In this document: positions 5,633-6,929 of the stretch, in pieces
Layout of the letters: the number at the start of each line of letters is the position of its first letter
Numbering within the stretch: the first letter of the stretch is position 1
Assembly (NCBI GenBank): GCA_023266415.1
Contig: JAHFQG010000023.1
Span: 6,314-13,242 of the forward strand
Origin: Francisellaceae bacterium
GTDB taxonomy: Bacteria > Pseudomonadota > Gammaproteobacteria > Berkiellales > Berkiellaceae
Length of the DNA stretch: 6,929 bases
Direction of reading: 5' to 3'
The notes under the pieces: model-generated
The model's database searches: none
What the model saw: only the letters and a program-made list of their open reading frames with translations
What the model was told of the DNA's origin: nothing
Translations under genes and position numbers: made by a program

Positions 5633-6698
5633 AAAATGGCGACTGTTATGCCAGACAAGTGGGCCGAAGGCTTACGCAGATGTAGCATCCAGTCCGAATG
5701 GTTATCTGTTAGACTGGATATCAGCTTTCGCTGGTATGACAATGTTTTTTACTTTTCTATTTGCCCCTCTCACCTGGGCAGATACCATTTCATATACCGG
5801 ACGTCTCATGCCCGCACATCAAACAGTGCTATATAGTCCCGTTAAAGCACGTGTTGTTACGGTGTCAACACCTTACGGCACATCTGTTCAAAAAGGCGAT
5901 GTTTTGTGGAAGCTTCAGTCAGATGACCTAGATAATCGGTACCGAGCCGCTAAAGCCACTCGGCTTGAATCCGAACAGCGATTATATCACACAAAACAAC
6001 TTCAATTACCCTTCATCACATTACAAAATCAATTAAAACGCGCAAAACTTTCCGCAGAGCGAGCCCGTCATCGTGCGCAACATACGGAAAAATTGTTTCA
6101 AGCAGGCATTGTATCTGAAGAAGAAAAAACATTCGATAAACAAGCTCAGGAAGATGCGGAACAAACGGTTCAAGAAACTCAAATTGCTCTTCAAGAAATA
6201 GCCCAACAACACGACGGAAAAGCCCAAACCATTGCTCAATTACAATACGATAATGCTTTAGAAGAAGAAAAAAAACTCCAAAAACAAAAATCCCAACTGG
6301 TGGTGAAAGCACCCAGCGCTGGGGTATTATTACCCCCCCCAAAAAACCAAAATACCGTGTCGGCTTTAACCGCGGGCGTTTTTGTGCAAGAAGAACAACC
6401 TTTAGGCATTGTGGCTGAAACTGGAGGGTATCATGTGGAAATACGGGTAGATGAGTTAGAAGTGGTTCAACTTCAAGAAGGCCAACTCGTCTCCGCTGCT
6501 TTGGTGGCTTTTCCTGATATTCTTTTAAAGGGGGTGGTGTATCGAGTAGGACGACATCCACTCGAAGAAGGTTCACAAGCGTTGTGGGCCCAATATGAAG
6601 TGGTGGTGGCCTTAGAAGCCCCCCAAGCCACGGTGCCTCTGCAATATGGCATGCAAGTCACCACCGATATTGAGACAACATCCCATGCCACTCCTTAA
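5622..6698 (+). CDS. Periplasmic adaptor (HlyD/MacA family) with repeat-interrupted signal region
   Basis: Membrane-fusion protein linking an inner-membrane transporter to the TolC-like channel. The 358-residue product shows the usual order: a first lipoyl half-motif (about residues 70-105, VQKGDVLWKLQSDDLDNRY), a long charged coiled coil (about 105-225), the second lipoyl half (KAPSAGVLLPPPKNQ, from about 229), then a beta-barrel and membrane-proximal region to the end. The N-terminus is odd. MRLKKWRLL looks like the basic start of a signal sequence, and residues 42-53 (FFTFLFAPLTWA) look like its hydrophobic core and cleavage site. About 33 residues between them are encoded by an inverted-repeat element. 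Start 5622 has a good ribosome binding site. Starting at M41 (5742) would give a short, tidy signal peptide without the insert, but lacks such a site. The gene overlaps its upstream neighbour by 11 bases and the ATPase gene by 14. A C8A6 run lies at 6333-6346. Confidence 0.9.
   Translation: MRLKKWRLLCQTSGPKAYADVASSPNGYLLDWISAFAGMTMFFTFLFAPLTWADTISYTGRLMPAHQTVLYSPVKARVVTVSTPYGTSVQKGDVLWKLQSDDLDNRYRAAKATRLESEQRLYHTKQLQLPFITLQNQLKRAKLSAERARHRAQHTEKLFQAGIVSEEEKTFDKQAQEDAEQTVQETQIALQEIAQQHDGKAQTIAQLQYDNALEEEKKLQKQKSQLVVKAPSAGVLLPPPKNQNTVSALTAGVFVQEEQPLGIVAETGGYHVEIRVDELEVVQLQEGQLVSAALVAFPDILLKGVVYRVGRHPLEEGSQALWAQYEVVVALEAPQATVPLQYGMQVTTDIETTSHATP
5644..5741. repeat. Inverted-repeat (MITE- or REP-like) element inside the adaptor gene
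   Basis: The ends TGTTATGCCAG (5644-5654) and CTGGTATGACA (5731-5741) are imperfect inverted repeats, 9 of 11 matching. Inside, ATCCAGTC (5687-5694) and GACTGGAT (5712-5719) pair perfectly over 8 bp. A small hairpin CAGC-TTTC-GCTG lies at 5722-5733. The right end closely resembles the widespread bacterial intergenic repeat that, when translated, gives ISAFAGMT, and that peptide is present here. Such elements normally sit between genes. This one is read through in frame with no stop. Its boundaries and any target duplication are uncertain, and no second copy was found in the window. Confidence 0.75.
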
Positions 6699-6929
6699 AT
6701 TAGATAAGGTTCAAAAATCGTATGGCTCTGAACTTGTTTTACAAGAGATCAATTTATGGGTAGAACCTGAAGAAAGTGTGGCCATTATGGGCCGTTCTGG
6801 CGCTGGGAAATCTACCTTACTTAACATTGTGGGTTTGCTGGACGATAAAACCGCTGGGACCTATGAACTGTGTGGTAAACCTTTACCTCCCTCAAAACAT
6901 TTTCCCACTTTACGCAACCAAACTTTTGG
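6685..6929 (+). CDS. ABC transporter ATP-binding protein, N-terminal part (MacB/LolD type)
   Basis: Start of an ABC ATPase, or of a MacB-like protein with a fused permease, cut by the right edge after 81 codons. It begins MPLLKLDKVQKSYGS, with Y13 as the A-loop aromatic that stacks on the adenine. The Walker A motif is G36-T44, GRSGAGKST, with K42 binding phosphate. It is followed by LLNIVGLLD, as in the MacB, LolD and FtsE group, and by LRNQTF, which in this group sits just before the Q-loop. Walker B, signature motif and any membrane domain are outside the window, so half-transporter and full MacB cannot be separated. ATG 6685 lies inside the adaptor gene, 14 bases before its stop ends, with only a weak ribosome binding site, so translation is probably coupled. 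It would energise export through the adaptor and TolC-like channel. Confidence 0.9.
   Translation, partial: MPLLKLDKVQKSYGSELVLQEINLWVEPEESVAIMGRSGAGKSTLLNIVGLLDDKTAGTYELCGKPLPPSKHFPTLRNQTF

Noticed and set aside
6016..6576. 186-codon minus-strand frame opposite the adaptor gene
   Set aside because: It is Leu- and Phe-rich because it mirrors Gln-, Glu- and Lys-rich coiled-coil codons. The plus strand holds a recognisable adaptor.
1..6929. CRISPR array, tRNA, rRNA or transposase
   Set aside because: No regularly spaced repeats, no cloverleaf-like or rRNA-like sequence, and no transposase motif were seen on either strand by eye.

Overview
This window reads as chromosomal DNA of a Gram-negative bacterium, most likely a gammaproteobacterium. 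It carries an outer-membrane TolC-family channel, a periplasmic adaptor and the start of an ABC ATPase, and its TldD and TldE proteins look like those of proteobacteria. The organism cannot be named from this sequence. The main gene block has intermediate GC with tightly packed, overlapping genes. The left edge is visibly more A+T rich.

Layout. (1) Bases 1-522, minus strand: the first 174 codons of an unrecognised protein that runs off the left edge. (2) Bases 523-668: a divergent intergenic region with only weak promoter candidates. (3) Bases 669-3421: tldD and tldE (pmbA), joined by a TAATG stop/start overlap. They encode the two subunits of the TldD/TldE metalloprotease. (4) Bases 3457-4179: a GlpF-like aquaglyceroporin with its own strong ribosome binding site. 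(5) Bases 4180-4252: a short gap containing a 12-bp perfect palindrome next to a possible -10 box. (6) Bases 4253-6929: tolC-like, hlyD/macA-like and ABC ATPase genes, overlapping by 11 and 14 bp. This is a tripartite export operon cut off at the right edge.

The most notable feature is a roughly 98-bp degenerate inverted-repeat element (about 5644-5741) inside the 5' end of the adaptor gene. It is read through in frame as about 33 extra residues. It appears to separate the basic start of the signal peptide from its hydrophobic core, much as palindromic elements sit inside genes in some other bacteria.

How the genes may work together. TldD/TldE trims peptides, including leaders of modified peptides in known cases. 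The downstream operon would move a substrate from the inner membrane through the periplasm and out through TolC. No precursor-peptide gene is visible, so a peptide maturation and export role is only a hypothesis. TldD/TldE may simply be housekeeping, with the exporter an unrelated neighbour. No tRNA, rRNA, CRISPR array, transposase or convincing intrinsic terminator was seen.
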